Below, in pieces: positions 16,981-25,680 of a DNA stretch of 64,000 nucleotides. Position 1 is the stretch's first letter. Each line of letters opens with the position of its first letter. Source of the DNA: Candidatus Melainabacteria bacterium MEL.A1 (GTDB taxonomy: Bacteria > Cyanobacteriota > Vampirovibrionia > Gastranaerophilales > Gastranaerophilaceae); NCBI GenBank assembly GCA_001765415.1, contig CP017245.1, positions 1,178,001 through 1,242,000 of the forward strand, read 5' to 3'. Under the pieces are notes generated by a model, which worked only from the letters and a program-made list of their open reading frames with translations, did no database searches and had not been told where the DNA came from. A program made the translations under genes and the position numbers.

Positions 16981-17020
16981 GTAAACATTTCTTAACAATA
17001 TTTGTCTTTCTACTAAAGTT
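16981..17020. promoter_or_regulatory. Upstream motif shared with 10457-10496
   Basis: Begins GTAAACATTTCTTAACAAT and ends in TAAAGTTT, closely matching the segment upstream of the gene at 10562. It ends about 30 bp before the probable transcription start near 17050, which follows TATATT at 17041-17046. Confidence 0.35.
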
Positions 17021-17047
17021 TATTAAATAACATGCCGTCATATATTC

Positions 17048-17056
17048 TGTGAGTAA
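17048..17056. repeat. 5' arm of an inverted repeat flanking the gene at 17079
   Basis: TGTGAGTAA, exact complement of TTACTCACA at 17560-17568 after the stop codon. It would form the first bases of the mRNA if transcription begins 6-7 nt after TATATT (17041-17046). Confidence 0.5.
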
Positions 17057-17078
17057 CTAAAAATGTGGAGAAACGGAA

Positions 17079-17519
17079 ATGACTAAAGTAAACGGAAACG
17101 GCGGCGAAAAACAAAACATAGATGCTTTAAAAGCTTATTATGAAGCTATTAATAATAGACGCACTCAAAAAGAAGAAAAAGCAGCTGAAACAAAACAAGT
17201 TTCAGAATTTAAAACAGAAAAAGTTGAAGCTAGCGCACTTGATGCAACTGCAGCGCAAATTTGGGGCATTCAACTAACAAAAGGTGTTGATAAATCTGAT
17301 GCAGCAACTACAAAAAGATTAGAACAAGCATTTGCAGGTTCTGCATTTATGGCAGCATTAGATGATTTGCAAGGTATTGAAGATAATGATTTTGCATCTT
17401 TTGCCTATGCAAATATAAAAGGTTGCGACAAAGAAAAGTTAGCAAAATATTTAAACAAACCTCTTAGCCAAGAAACTGTAACAGGTTTCTCTGAATTTGC
17501 TGACGCTCTTGTTGCGTAA
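17079..17519 (+). CDS. Hypothetical protein with MTKVNGN start
   Basis: 146 residues. A charged N-terminal half (about 1-55) is followed by an alanine-rich helical region (ALDATAAQIWGIQLTKGVD...). The leader GTGAGTAAC...GGAGAAACGGAA is like that of the gene at 16326, and both genes end with a TTTACTCAC copy plus a strong terminator. The shared architecture suggests a gene family under common control. No domain or function recognised. Confidence 0.65.
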   Translation: MTKVNGNGGEKQNIDALKAYYEAINNRRTQKEEKAAETKQVSEFKTEKVEASALDATAAQIWGIQLTKGVDKSDAATTKRLEQAFAGSAFMAALDDLQGIEDNDFASFAYANIKGCDKEKLAKYLNKPLSQETVTGFSEFADALVA

Positions 17520-17559
17520 TACATTAATTACTACTACGTTTACTTATAAATATACACAT

Positions 17560-17568
17560 TTACTCACA
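17560..17568. repeat. 3' arm of the inverted repeat flanking the gene at 17079
   Basis: TTACTCACA, complementary to 17048-17056, located between the stop codon (17519) and the terminator stem (17577). Confidence 0.5.
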
Positions 17569-17575
17569 CAATTAT

Positions 17576-17606
17576 AAAGACCGACGTAAAAATCGGTCTT
17601 TTTATT
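17576..17606. terminator. Terminator between the gene at 17079 and the nfo-like gene
   Basis: AAAGACCGA/TCGGTCTTT stem with T-rich tail on the plus strand and A-rich flank, so it may serve the convergent minus-strand gene as well. Confidence 0.85.
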
Positions 17607-17634
17607 TTTTATATAAAAATTTGAAATTAATTTT

Positions 17635-18477
17635 CTACAAGCTTTCATAATAATTTTTCAACAACTTGCAATCATCTTCAATATTCGGACTTTCACAAAC
17701 CAAAGCACCTTTAACACCAAATTCTTTCATTACTTTTATCAAGTCTTTGTAATTCATATCAGAATTTTCAAGGTTAAGATGTTGTTTTTCACCTTTTGCG
17801 GTATATTCAATTCCGGCTAAATGTCCGTGAAAATTTTCTAGTGCATATTGTCCAATATTATTTCCCATTTTTTCAAGAACCTTTGAAAACTCATCATAAG
17901 TATTATATTCACCGGCACTTCTTGCGTGAAGATGCGAAAAATCAACACATGGAAGAACTTGTTCAAATTCTTTTGAAAGATTTATAATTTCATCAATATC
18001 TCCCCATTGGGTGGCTTTTCCAGTTGTTTCAGGTCTTACCCAAACTTTAATTTTTTCATTTTCAAGTATATCAATTATTCTTTTAGTTTGAGTTTTAACC
18101 TGTTCAAAAACAGTTTCCTTATCCCCTCCCATGTAAAAAGCCGCATGATAAGTTATACTGAAAGCTCCGGCTTGAGCAGCAACTGCAGCTGTATCAATAA
18201 TTCTTTGAACACTAGCTTCTATTTTTTCTTCTTCTTTAGAATTTAGATTGATATAAAAAGGTCCATGCGCCGTAATAACAAAGTTTTTTGCCATTTCTTT
18301 TACAAAAATTCTGTTATCATCACTCATCCTAACCCCGTGAACAAACTCCAACTCCATTCCATCTAAATTCATTTTCTTTAACACATCAAACGCTTGCGGA
18401 TAAGAACCTTTTCCGGTTCTAATCGGCATTCCCGCAGTTATAAAATTTAATTTATCAAATTTAAACAAGTTTTGCAA
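17635..18477 (-). CDS. Endonuclease IV-like TIM-barrel protein
   Basis: 280 residues of the AP-endonuclease-2/xylose-isomerase-like barrel. Candidate metal-binding segments lie in the order expected for deoxyribonuclease IV: FVITAHGPFYINL, ITYHAAF, VRPETTGKATQWG, CVDFSHLHAR, ENFHGHLAGIEY, and ALVCESPNIEDD at the C-terminus. It would cleave DNA at abasic sites if active. It overlaps crcB by 17 nt on the same strand and probably shares its transcript. It is closer to the archaeal/clostridial Nfo-like branch than to E. coli Nfo, so sugar isomerase activity is not excluded. Confidence 0.75.
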   Translation of the reverse strand: MQNLFKFDKLNFITAGMPIRTGKGSYPQAFDVLKKMNLDGMELEFVHGVRMSDDNRIFVKEMAKNFVITAHGPFYINLNSKEEEKIEASVQRIIDTAAVAAQAGAFSITYHAAFYMGGDKETVFEQVKTQTKRIIDILENEKIKVWVRPETTGKATQWGDIDEIINLSKEFEQVLPCVDFSHLHARSAGEYNTYDEFSKVLEKMGNNIGQYALENFHGHLAGIEYTAKGEKQHLNLENSDMNYKDLIKVMKEFGVKGALVCESPNIEDDCKLLKNYYESL

Positions 18478-18835
18478 AATACGCTCCTATCATTGTCATT
18501 AATACGCATACTATAATACTTAAAACTATATAAGAAAAAGCTTGAACAAATTGGTGATTTGTAAGCATTCCAAAAACTTCAAGAGAAAATGTGCTAAATG
18601 TTGTCAACCCACCACAAAAACCAACAGTTAAAGCAAGTCTTAAAGCTGGTGTGATATCTGTTTTTTCCATAAAGAAAAAAAACAAAAAACCGATTACAAA
18701 ACTACCAATTATATTTACTAAAAAAGTAGAAATTGGTAAACTTATCTCAAAATATTTAGATAAATTAAAACCAACCAAATATCTTAGTACTGCCCCAATT
18801 CCTCCGCCTAAAAATATCGCAAGAACATTAAGCAT
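18461..18835 (-). CDS. crcB: Fluoride exporter CrcB (Fluc channel)
   Basis: A 124-residue four-helix membrane protein that exports fluoride as a dual-topology dimer. GGGIGAVLRYLVG in helix 1, NIIGSFVIGFL in helix 2 and GFCGGLTTFSTFSLE with the conserved TTFSTF in helix 3 are diagnostic. Its ATG overlaps the end of the upstream gene by 8 nt, and its 3' end overlaps the Nfo-like gene, so the three are translationally linked downstream of dnaN. No fluoride riboswitch is recognised upstream. Confidence 0.95.
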   Translation of the reverse strand: MLNVLAIFLGGGIGAVLRYLVGFNLSKYFEISLPISTFLVNIIGSFVIGFLFFFFMEKTDITPALRLALTVGFCGGLTTFSTFSLEVFGMLTNHQFVQAFSYIVLSIIVCVLMTMIGAYFAKLV

Positions 18836-19229
18836 GAATACTCATTATTCCTTCCAATATTTCACAAACATCAGAAACGTACTTAGAACAATGTTCTTTT
18901 CTCGCCATACCTTCTAAACCAGCTGACAATATTCCACAACAAGTAACTTTATTTCTCTTTTTAAATTCATCAACAATTTTTGAAGAATTTTGACGTGCAA
19001 CAGGTTCATTTCCTTTTGTATTTTCACGCCCGAAATTGTAACCGTTAATTAATTGAGCAGCTGCCAAAGTACCACAAACACATCCAGATGACATTCCACC
19101 AGAAAAAGATGTTGCAATTGGCAACAATTCTGCAGAACACAAACCTGCTTCTGATGCAGCTTTTACAATACTTTCAGAACAAGAATATCCACTTTTAAAA
19201 TACTTGATTGCATTTTCTTTCATACTCAT
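18828..19229 (-). CDS. C-GCAxxG-C-C family redox protein
   Basis: About 133 residues with the family pattern of cysteines: YSCSES, LCSAE, SGCVCGTLAAAQ (the GCAxxG-like core), VTCCGIL and EHCSKYVSDVC. The family is thought to be redox-active or metal-binding, but its exact role is not known. AAAGGTG supports the ATG at 19229. A TATAAT at 19230-19235 also lies 6 nt before an in-frame ATG at 19223. It begins 15 nt after the dnaN stop, so co-transcription with dnaN is likely. Confidence 0.82.
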   Translation of the reverse strand: MSMKENAIKYFKSGYSCSESIVKAASEAGLCSAELLPIATSFSGGMSSGCVCGTLAAAQLINGYNFGRENTKGNEPVARQNSSKIVDEFKKRNKVTCCGILSAGLEGMARKEHCSKYVSDVCEILEGIMSIHA

Positions 19230-19244
19230 ATTATACACCTTTTA

Positions 19245-20366
19245 TTATCTGATTTGTACAGGCATAATCAAACATACATAATCTTCTTCATTGTTTGGTT
19301 TAAACATTGTAGCTGAAAGCGGAGTATTCAAACCAACTTTAACTTCATCAGAATCAATGTTTTTCAAAGCTTCAAGAACATATTTATAATTGAATGCAAT
19401 TGTCAAATCTTCGCCTGCATAGTCAATGTCAATACTTTCTTCTGATTTACCAGAATCAGGAGTATCAGCAGTAAGTTTCAAAGTATTGTGACTAAATTCT
19501 AATTTAACAATACTTGTTTTTTCGTTAACCATAATAGAAACACGTTCCAAAGCAGAAGTCATTTGAGAAACATTTACCATAGCTTCTTTTGGACTTTCAT
19601 TTGGAATAAGTTTATTATATTGTGGAAATTGACCTTCCAAAAGTCGTGAAATAGTCATAGTTTTTTCTGATTTGATAATCAATTTTGATTTTTCCGTATA
19701 TATTTTAACAGCATCTTCATCAATAAAACTACTCATTTTAATAAATTCATTCAAAGTCTTAGAAGGAATTATTAATTGTTGAGCCATATTCTCTTGATTA
19801 TCAATAGTTTCACGAACTCTAGCAAGACGGTTTCCATCAGTAGAAGCTATTTCCATAACATTATTTGAAATATCGCAAACAATACCAGACAAAAGGTTGC
19901 TTGTTTCATAACTTGCAGCTGCAAAACCAGCTTGACGAACTGCTTTTACAAACGGTCTAATTTCAATTTGAAAACCTTCATCCTCATTCAAATTTACATT
20001 AGAAAATTCAGGAGGAAATTCTGCGGCTGAAATACCAATGATATCAAACTTTGAATTTTGACAAGTGATGTTTACAGAAGTTTCACCTTCAGTCATTTCA
20101 AAAGTAATAAGTTTATCGCCAAGTTTTGAAACTATCTCATTGAGTGTTTTTGAAGGTAATGTAATTTTACCTTCTTCTTCAACTTGTGCATCAACTTCAG
20201 CAATCACTGTTAAATCTAAATCTGTTGCAACTAACTTAATTGCGCTTGTACCAATAGTTTCAATATAAATATTTAAAAGTACTGGTTGCAAAGCTTTTGC
20301 AGAAGTAGCTCTTTCTACAATTTTTATACCATTATATAAATCTTCTTTTTTTACAACAAATTTCAT
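19245..20366 (-). CDS. dnaN: DNA polymerase III beta sliding clamp
   Basis: A 373-residue ring-forming clamp with three repeats, the expected length. The N-terminus MKFVVKKEDLYNGIKIVERATSAK, the middle segment SKTLNEIVSKLGD and the C-terminal YVCLIMPVQIR (ending in the conserved M-P-x-R-like clamp tail) are typical. CAGGAGTAAGAATT precedes the start, so unlike many genes here it has a leader with a ribosome site. The intergenic DNA upstream carries the DnaA-box-like cluster, so dnaN sits at the probable origin, as in several Cyanobacteria. Confidence 0.97.
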   Translation of the reverse strand: MKFVVKKEDLYNGIKIVERATSAKALQPVLLNIYIETIGTSAIKLVATDLDLTVIAEVDAQVEEEGKITLPSKTLNEIVSKLGDKLITFEMTEGETSVNITCQNSKFDIIGISAAEFPPEFSNVNLNEDEGFQIEIRPFVKAVRQAGFAAASYETSNLLSGIVCDISNNVMEIASTDGNRLARVRETIDNQENMAQQLIIPSKTLNEFIKMSSFIDEDAVKIYTEKSKLIIKSEKTMTISRLLEGQFPQYNKLIPNESPKEAMVNVSQMTSALERVSIMVNEKTSIVKLEFSHNTLKLTADTPDSGKSEESIDIDYAGEDLTIAFNYKYVLEALKNIDSDEVKVGLNTPLSATMFKPNNEEDYVCLIMPVQIR

Positions 20367-20399
20367 AATTCTTACTCCTGATTTTTACTTATATAATAA

Positions 20400-20761
20400 A
20401 ATTATAGTCCTTGAAAAATTAAATAGAATAAAATAATACAAAAACTTTACCTTCTGAGTTTTGAACAACAAGTTTTATATTATATATTATATTAATAATT
20501 AAATATATAAATATAATAATAATAATAAGCTTTAATTATTTGTAGAAAACCAATGAAAACTATTGGTATGATTTGTTTAGACCTTGTAGAAAAAATTGTA
20601 GAAAACATGTTTAAAACTCAATATAAATTGTAGAAAACTAATTATCTACCAAAACCCTGTAGAAAACTCATGAGTTTTCTACAAATACATACTTACTTTT
20701 CTACCAAAAATAACAAAGTTTTCTACATTCCTCTCTTATTTGTCTTAGCAGAATATATTTT
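20400..20761. other. oriC: Probable replication origin (oriC)
   Basis: Nine DnaA-box-like 9-mers in about 190 bp. TGTAGAAAA occurs at 20541, 20585, 20597, 20629 and 20658. TTTTCTACA or TTTTCTACC occurs at 20675, 20697 and 20719, and TTATCTACC at 20642. These differ by one base from the TTTTCCACA box of Cyanobacteria. Boxes five and six form a perfect 26-bp palindrome (20658-20683). An almost pure A/T stretch (about 20470-20540) beside them would serve as unwinding element. dnaN flanks one side and recJ the other. No gene lies in this interval. Confidence 0.78.
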
Positions 20762-23101
20762 CTATGTGTGCAACAATGAAAATATATCATCTTCTAATAA
20801 TGATTTTTGAAATTCTTCGCATTCTGCTATTAAATCAGTCAGTATTGTATATTTATCCGAATGCAAAACTTTAGGCAAGTCAGTTATTTCACCAACAAAA
20901 TCTATGACATAATAATTTTGGTTTTGTTCTTTTATTTTTATTAATCCAATATCATCAAATATTGAAAATAAAAGTTCAAAAACTTTATAAGATTTACCTA
21001 AAAAGCTTGCACAACGGCGTAATTCAACTTTTCCATTATTATTATGGCAAGCAAATTTCAACATTTTGCAAACCGTTTTCAAAAATTCTTCTTCATCCAT
21101 ATATTTCAAATCATAGTTCATAAAATGGATTGATAAAGGGGTTGTCTGGTTCAAAATTTTATCAAATGTTTCTTTGTCCGCTGGATAATCAAATAACATC
21201 AGTGTATCACAAGGTCTTAAACTATCTCTTGTAATAGTTCTTGCATACAACGCATCAAATGGTTTTAATTTGTCAAGAATTGGCTTACTTTCCGCAAAAA
21301 TCAATATATTTTGTTTAGATGATTTTACATAATCATTAACCTGTGGCAAAATATCTGTTTTTTTACGGTGATCATACAATTTTTGTTTTGGGAGTTCTTC
21401 TTCTTTTAAATACTCTGAATGAATATCATCTATAATAAGCTGAACACTTGTAACTCCGTTATACTCATTCTTTTGCGGGTGAAAAGCAATGTCTATAGTA
21501 TCACCTTTAACCAAAGAAATATCACCATCTTTCCAACGAATACAATTAAATTCTGTATTACCGACTTGACAAGTTAATCTCAAATGATTTTTATTTTCAC
21601 CCATCAATCTTTTTTCTTTGATTTTTAAATTTTTAATAGCAAAAATTGGACTAGGATTTGAAGCTCCAAAAGGTTCAAGTTGAGAAATATCATCTATCAA
21701 ATCAAGCGTAATATCATCAGGAGTGAGTTCCAAATCTATGTTCAAAAATGGTTTTAAATCCTTTCCTTGCGACATTTCTTTTACTGTTTTGCAAAGAGCT
21801 GATTTAACTTGTTCAAAAGAAGATTTTTCTTCGCTAAATGCTAATCCTGCAGCCATTGCGTGACCACCAAAACCATCAAATAATTCAGAATTTATCGAAA
21901 TCGTATCATAAAGATTAATTCCTTCAACACTTCTTGCAGAACATCTGAACTGTTTTGTTTCATCAGAATAAGTCATTAAAAATGTTGGTTTGTAATACTT
22001 TTCAACTAACATTGATGCAACAATACCAATTATACCAATATGCCATTCTTTATTAAAAAGAACTATTGCAGGATTTCTATTTCCCTCTTTTTTTACCATT
22101 TCATCAGCTTCAGCAAAAATGTTTTGGCAAAGTTCTTGACGGATTTTGTTAAATTCGTTTAGAGATTGAATAGCCATTTCAATTTCTTGCTTGTTGTCAG
22201 AAATTAAAACTTTCAAAGCTGCATCAACAGTATCAAGCCTGCCTGATGCGTTTATACGTGGTGCAATTCCAAATGCGATTTGTTCTGAAGTAATCTGACC
22301 TTTATATCCTGCACTTTCTAACAACCTTGTTATTCCGTAATGTTTTCCGGCAGAAATCAATTCTAACCCCTTTGTAACAAGGTATCTGTTTTCACCAATT
22401 AAAGGAACAATATCGGCAACAGTTCCGACTGCAACATAAGGAAGAATTTCAGATACAAACTCCAACTTGTTATATTTTTCTAATAGAGCGTGAGCAGTTT
22501 TAAATGCAACTCCAACTCCTGCAAGAGATGTAAGACTTTCTATTTGTTTTGTTGTAAGGTTTTCATCTAACGCATCAGGAGCTTTTGGGTTAATAATTCC
22601 GTAAGCTTTTGGCAAAACTTCTGGAGCTTCGTGGTGATCAGTAATAATTACGTCTATTTTAAAACTATTCAAAAAATTCACTGCATCAACATCAGAAATA
22701 CCGCAGTCGCAAGAAATTATAACTTTTGGTTTAACTTGTGTCATTATTTTTACTAATGCTTTTGTATCAAAACCGTGACCTTCTTTTTCTCTATCAGGGA
22801 TAAAATAATTTACATCCGCACCAAGGTACTTGAAAGTTCTGTATAAAAGAGATGTTGAAGTAACACCATCAGCATCAAAATCACCGTGAATAACAATTTT
22901 TTCGCCATTATCTATTGCAGTAGAAAGCCTTTCCACAACCTTATCCATATCGCAAAAAGCTTTCGGATGGATTATTTTAGTTTCTAATGGATGAAGAAAC
23001 TCATAAATCTCCTCATCAGTTTTAATTCCTCTTGAATGCAAAAGTCTTGCAATCAAAGATTTGTCGTTACCATCATATTTATTAAAAATCCACTCTTTCA
23101 T
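20762..23101 (-). CDS. recJ: Single-stranded-DNA exonuclease RecJ
   Basis: A 779-residue 5'-3' exonuclease for recombination and mismatch repair. DHH-family motifs HGDFDADGVTSTSLL, CDCGISDVDAV and TDHHEAPEVLP hold the metal ligands. The DHHA1 domain shows GFGGHAMAAGLAF, followed by the OB fold. A C-terminal extension of about 200 residues is typical of larger RecJ forms in Firmicutes and Cyanobacteria. GGGAGAGGATT precedes the ATG, with TATAAT a little further upstream. It ends at the edge of oriC. Confidence 0.94.
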   Translation of the reverse strand: MKEWIFNKYDGNDKSLIARLLHSRGIKTDEEIYEFLHPLETKIIHPKAFCDMDKVVERLSTAIDNGEKIVIHGDFDADGVTSTSLLYRTFKYLGADVNYFIPDREKEGHGFDTKALVKIMTQVKPKVIISCDCGISDVDAVNFLNSFKIDVIITDHHEAPEVLPKAYGIINPKAPDALDENLTTKQIESLTSLAGVGVAFKTAHALLEKYNKLEFVSEILPYVAVGTVADIVPLIGENRYLVTKGLELISAGKHYGITRLLESAGYKGQITSEQIAFGIAPRINASGRLDTVDAALKVLISDNKQEIEMAIQSLNEFNKIRQELCQNIFAEADEMVKKEGNRNPAIVLFNKEWHIGIIGIVASMLVEKYYKPTFLMTYSDETKQFRCSARSVEGINLYDTISINSELFDGFGGHAMAAGLAFSEEKSSFEQVKSALCKTVKEMSQGKDLKPFLNIDLELTPDDITLDLIDDISQLEPFGASNPSPIFAIKNLKIKEKRLMGENKNHLRLTCQVGNTEFNCIRWKDGDISLVKGDTIDIAFHPQKNEYNGVTSVQLIIDDIHSEYLKEEELPKQKLYDHRKKTDILPQVNDYVKSSKQNILIFAESKPILDKLKPFDALYARTITRDSLRPCDTLMLFDYPADKETFDKILNQTTPLSIHFMNYDLKYMDEEEFLKTVCKMLKFACHNNNGKVELRRCASFLGKSYKVFELLFSIFDDIGLIKIKEQNQNYYVIDFVGEITDLPKVLHSDKYTILTDLIAECEEFQKSLLEDDIFSLLHT

Positions 23102-23142
23102 AATCCTCTCCCAGCAGAATTATAGCATAAACAAAGTGGGAG

Positions 23143-24210
23143 CTATTTTAATAAATCATTTGGTACAATCTCAAAAGCATCAACTATAGAATAATTTGTT
23201 GGCAAAATAAAAACAATAGAATTTGATGTTGCTTTTTTATCCATTTTCATTAATTTAACCATTTTTTTTAAATCAAATTTTGGTATTTGACGAAAATTAT
23301 ATTTTTTTATAATATCTTCTGCCAAAAATTTATAATTTTTATCAATCAAATTTTTCTTTACTGCAAGGTTAAAAGCAAATTTAATTCCTTCAACTACTGC
23401 TTCACCGTGAGTAAATTTTCTATAATTTGTAATTTTTTCTATTGCATGAGCATACGTATGACCAAAATTTAAAATTCGTCTTAGTCCACCTTCTTTTTCA
23501 TCTTTTTCGACTACAGAAATTTTTAATTTTACACAAATTTCTATCAATTGAGAAAGAATTTTTTCTTTTCGCTCGAGAATTTGTTCTGATTTTTCAGTCA
23601 AAAAGTTTGTCAAATGCAGTTCCTCATCACATTTGCAACTTTTTTCAATAAATGAATATTTTACAACTTCGCCCAATCCTGTTTTAAACTGTCTATCATC
23701 AAGAGTTTTGAGGAATTTTGGATTAATAAAAACTACTTTTGGTTGATAAAAAGCTCCAACCAAATTTTTGCCAAACTTTGTATCAATGGCAGTTTTTCCT
23801 CCAACAGAACTATCAACACACGCCAGCAATGTTGTTGGAACTTGAATAAAATCTATTCCACGCATGTATGTCGCAGCTGCAAAACCTGTTATATCACCGA
23901 CTACACCGCCACCAATTGCAATAATTACATCATTTCTTGTTAATTTTAATTTCAATGCGCAATTAAGAATTTTTTCATAATTTTTAAAATTTTTTTCTTT
24001 TTCACCGTCTTTTAAAACAAATTTGTTTTCTTTTGGAATATTAAGTTTTTTGCCATATAGTTTTTCAACCTTTTGTGAAATTACAACGAGAAAATTTCTA
24101 TTTTTTATGTAATCAAAAATCTTTTTTTTTAATTCTGAAATTTCTTCATTTTCGATTAAAATAGGATAACTTTTTTCTTCCGAATTTATTTTTACAAAAA
24201 GATTAACCAT
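23143..24210 (-). CDS. aroB: 3-dehydroquinate synthase
   Basis: Second step of the shikimate pathway, an NAD- and metal-dependent cyclase. GGGVVGDITGFAAATYMRGIDF, with QVPTTLLACVDSSVGGKTAID, is the family signature. NFGHTYAHAIEK and HGEAVVEGIKFA supply metal ligands. The start at 24210 (MVNLFVK) is chosen because GGAG lies at the right distance; a start at 24222 is possible but unsupported. The ATG overlaps the end of aroK, so the two are translationally coupled. Confidence 0.95.
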   Translation of the reverse strand: MVNLFVKINSEEKSYPILIENEEISELKKKIFDYIKNRNFLVVISQKVEKLYGKKLNIPKENKFVLKDGEKEKNFKNYEKILNCALKLKLTRNDVIIAIGGGVVGDITGFAAATYMRGIDFIQVPTTLLACVDSSVGGKTAIDTKFGKNLVGAFYQPKVVFINPKFLKTLDDRQFKTGLGEVVKYSFIEKSCKCDEELHLTNFLTEKSEQILERKEKILSQLIEICVKLKISVVEKDEKEGGLRRILNFGHTYAHAIEKITNYRKFTHGEAVVEGIKFAFNLAVKKNLIDKNYKFLAEDIIKKYNFRQIPKFDLKKMVKLMKMDKKATSNSIVFILPTNYSIVDAFEIVPNDLLK

Positions 24211-24751
24211 TAATAGCTCCAAGAATTTCTCTTACAATATCATACGGATTTTTTCCGGTTGTATCAATTGTTATATCAGCTTTTTCATAGTTTTTTGAAC
24301 GCAATTGCATAAGATTTGTTATTTTTTCAACCGAAAAATTCTTTTTTAACAATGGTCTTTTTCTACCAATAGCAAGAGAATGATTGGTTTCTGTTTCCAA
24401 AACTTCTGATTTTATGCGGTCATAAATCTCTTGAGGAGTAGCTTTTAGATAAATTACGTGAGAAGTTTCAAGCATAATTTTTCTATTTTCCTCATTTTCA
24501 AAAGCTCCGCCACCGGCAGAAATAATAGCTTTTTCGCCATTACAAAAATATTTAACTTTTTCATTTTCAAGCATTCTAAAAAATGCTTCACCATGTTTCA
24601 AAAAAATCTCCGAAATTTTTTTTTGTGTACTTTTTTCTATTTCGGCATCAATATCAATATATTTGTAATCAGAGAGTTCTCTACTCAACTCATCACCGGT
24701 AGTAGTTTTTCCACAACCCATCATACCAATCAATACAATATTCTTTTTCAT
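24203..24751 (-). CDS. aroK: Shikimate kinase
   Basis: A 182-residue P-loop kinase that phosphorylates shikimate at O3. Walker A GMMGCGKTTTG, the substrate-binding IDIDAEIE and FRMLENE, and SAGGGAF are all present. It is first in an aroK-aroB pair. A TAAAAT box (24759-24764) with TTGCAA 18 nt upstream lies 7 nt before the ATG and no Shine-Dalgarno site is seen, so the mRNA is probably leaderless. Confidence 0.95.
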   Translation of the reverse strand: MKKNIVLIGMMGCGKTTTGDELSRELSDYKYIDIDAEIEKSTQKKISEIFLKHGEAFFRMLENEKVKYFCNGEKAIISAGGGAFENEENRKIMLETSHVIYLKATPQEIYDRIKSEVLETETNHSLAIGRKRPLLKKNFSVEKITNLMQLRSKNYEKADITIDTTGKNPYDIVREILGAING

Positions 24752-24794
24752 GGTTAATATTTTACTATAAATAGAAAAGATATTGCAAATTTTG

Positions 24795-25571
24795 TTATTT
24801 AATTTTCCATTTTTCTTGAAGGCGATTTAATCTACCTGTACTTTGCAGATTTTCGACTATATAATTAACTTTGTTTGTGAAATTTATTGAAGCATCATCT
24901 TTTCTAAAAACTACCGCATAAGGCTCTTTTGAATATCTTTTTGGTAAAAGTTTTACGGATTTGTCGTTTGTAGAAAATCCTAAAAGGACTGTATCATCTG
25001 CAACTATACCATCTGCTTTTCCATTTTTTAAAGCATTGTAGGCATCATTATATGTTTTGTAACCGATTACAGTTACTTCTGGAACATTAGAGCGTAAATT
25101 CTTTTCGCTTGTTGAACCAAATACAATAATAAGTTTTTTACCTGTAAAATCTCTCAAAGAAGTCGCTTTGCTTGAACTTCTTACCAAAATAGCTTGTCCT
25201 GCCATGTAATAAGGTGTTGAAAAGTTTAAAAATTGTTGTCTTTGTGTGGTTATGGACATTGTTGCAATCAAACAATCTACTTCACCTGAATTAAGTTTCA
25301 TAATTCTATTAGATGCAGTTACCGGAACAAATTCAACTTTTTTTTCATCGCCTAAAATTCCTTTTGCGATTAATCTTGCTAAATCTGCATCATATCCAAC
25401 AGTAAAGCCATTTTTATCTTTAAAACCGAATGGCGGAGCATCATTTCTAATCCCGACAATCAATCTGTCACGCTGAGTAATTGTTGTCAAATCGTCATTA
25501 ATAACGGATTTTTTTCCGCAACTGCAACAAATCAAACACAAAAATAATAATGCTAAAACTATTTTCTTCAT
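24795..25571 (-). CDS. Amino-acid ABC transporter substrate-binding lipoprotein
   Basis: 258 residues of the family-3 periplasmic binding-protein fold. The lipoprotein signal MKKIVLALLFLCLICCSCG has a lipobox cysteine near residue 16-18. VGIRNDAPPFGFKDKNGFTVGYDADLARLIA is the typical ligand-binding start of polar amino acid receptors. VDCLIATMSITTQRQQFLNFSTPYY matches the family signature. No permease or ATPase is adjacent, so it works with a transporter encoded elsewhere. Ligand unknown. Confidence 0.9.
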   Translation of the reverse strand: MKKIVLALLFLCLICCSCGKKSVINDDLTTITQRDRLIVGIRNDAPPFGFKDKNGFTVGYDADLARLIAKGILGDEKKVEFVPVTASNRIMKLNSGEVDCLIATMSITTQRQQFLNFSTPYYMAGQAILVRSSSKATSLRDFTGKKLIIVFGSTSEKNLRSNVPEVTVIGYKTYNDAYNALKNGKADGIVADDTVLLGFSTNDKSVKLLPKRYSKEPYAVVFRKDDASINFTNKVNYIVENLQSTGRLNRLQEKWKIK

Positions 25572-25680
25572 AATAATTTACTTTACTATAAAATTTTATG
25601 TGGTGCAATGCTATTAAAAGTAGCAAAAAAATTTTTTACATGTTTTTAATAAGCAGGCACAATTTTTAAGGAGTATAAAA

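Noticed and set aside
20459..20540. AT-only stretch that could be read as a microsatellite or as strong promoter
   Set aside because: Its place next to nine DnaA-box-like sites makes an unwinding element the better explanation. The repeat TATAATAATAATAATAA is short and irregular.
24121..24131. T9 run inside aroB as phase-variation tract
   Set aside because: A/T homopolymers of this length are common in DNA this AT-rich, and the frame is intact. The G9 tract at 51044 is far more unusual.
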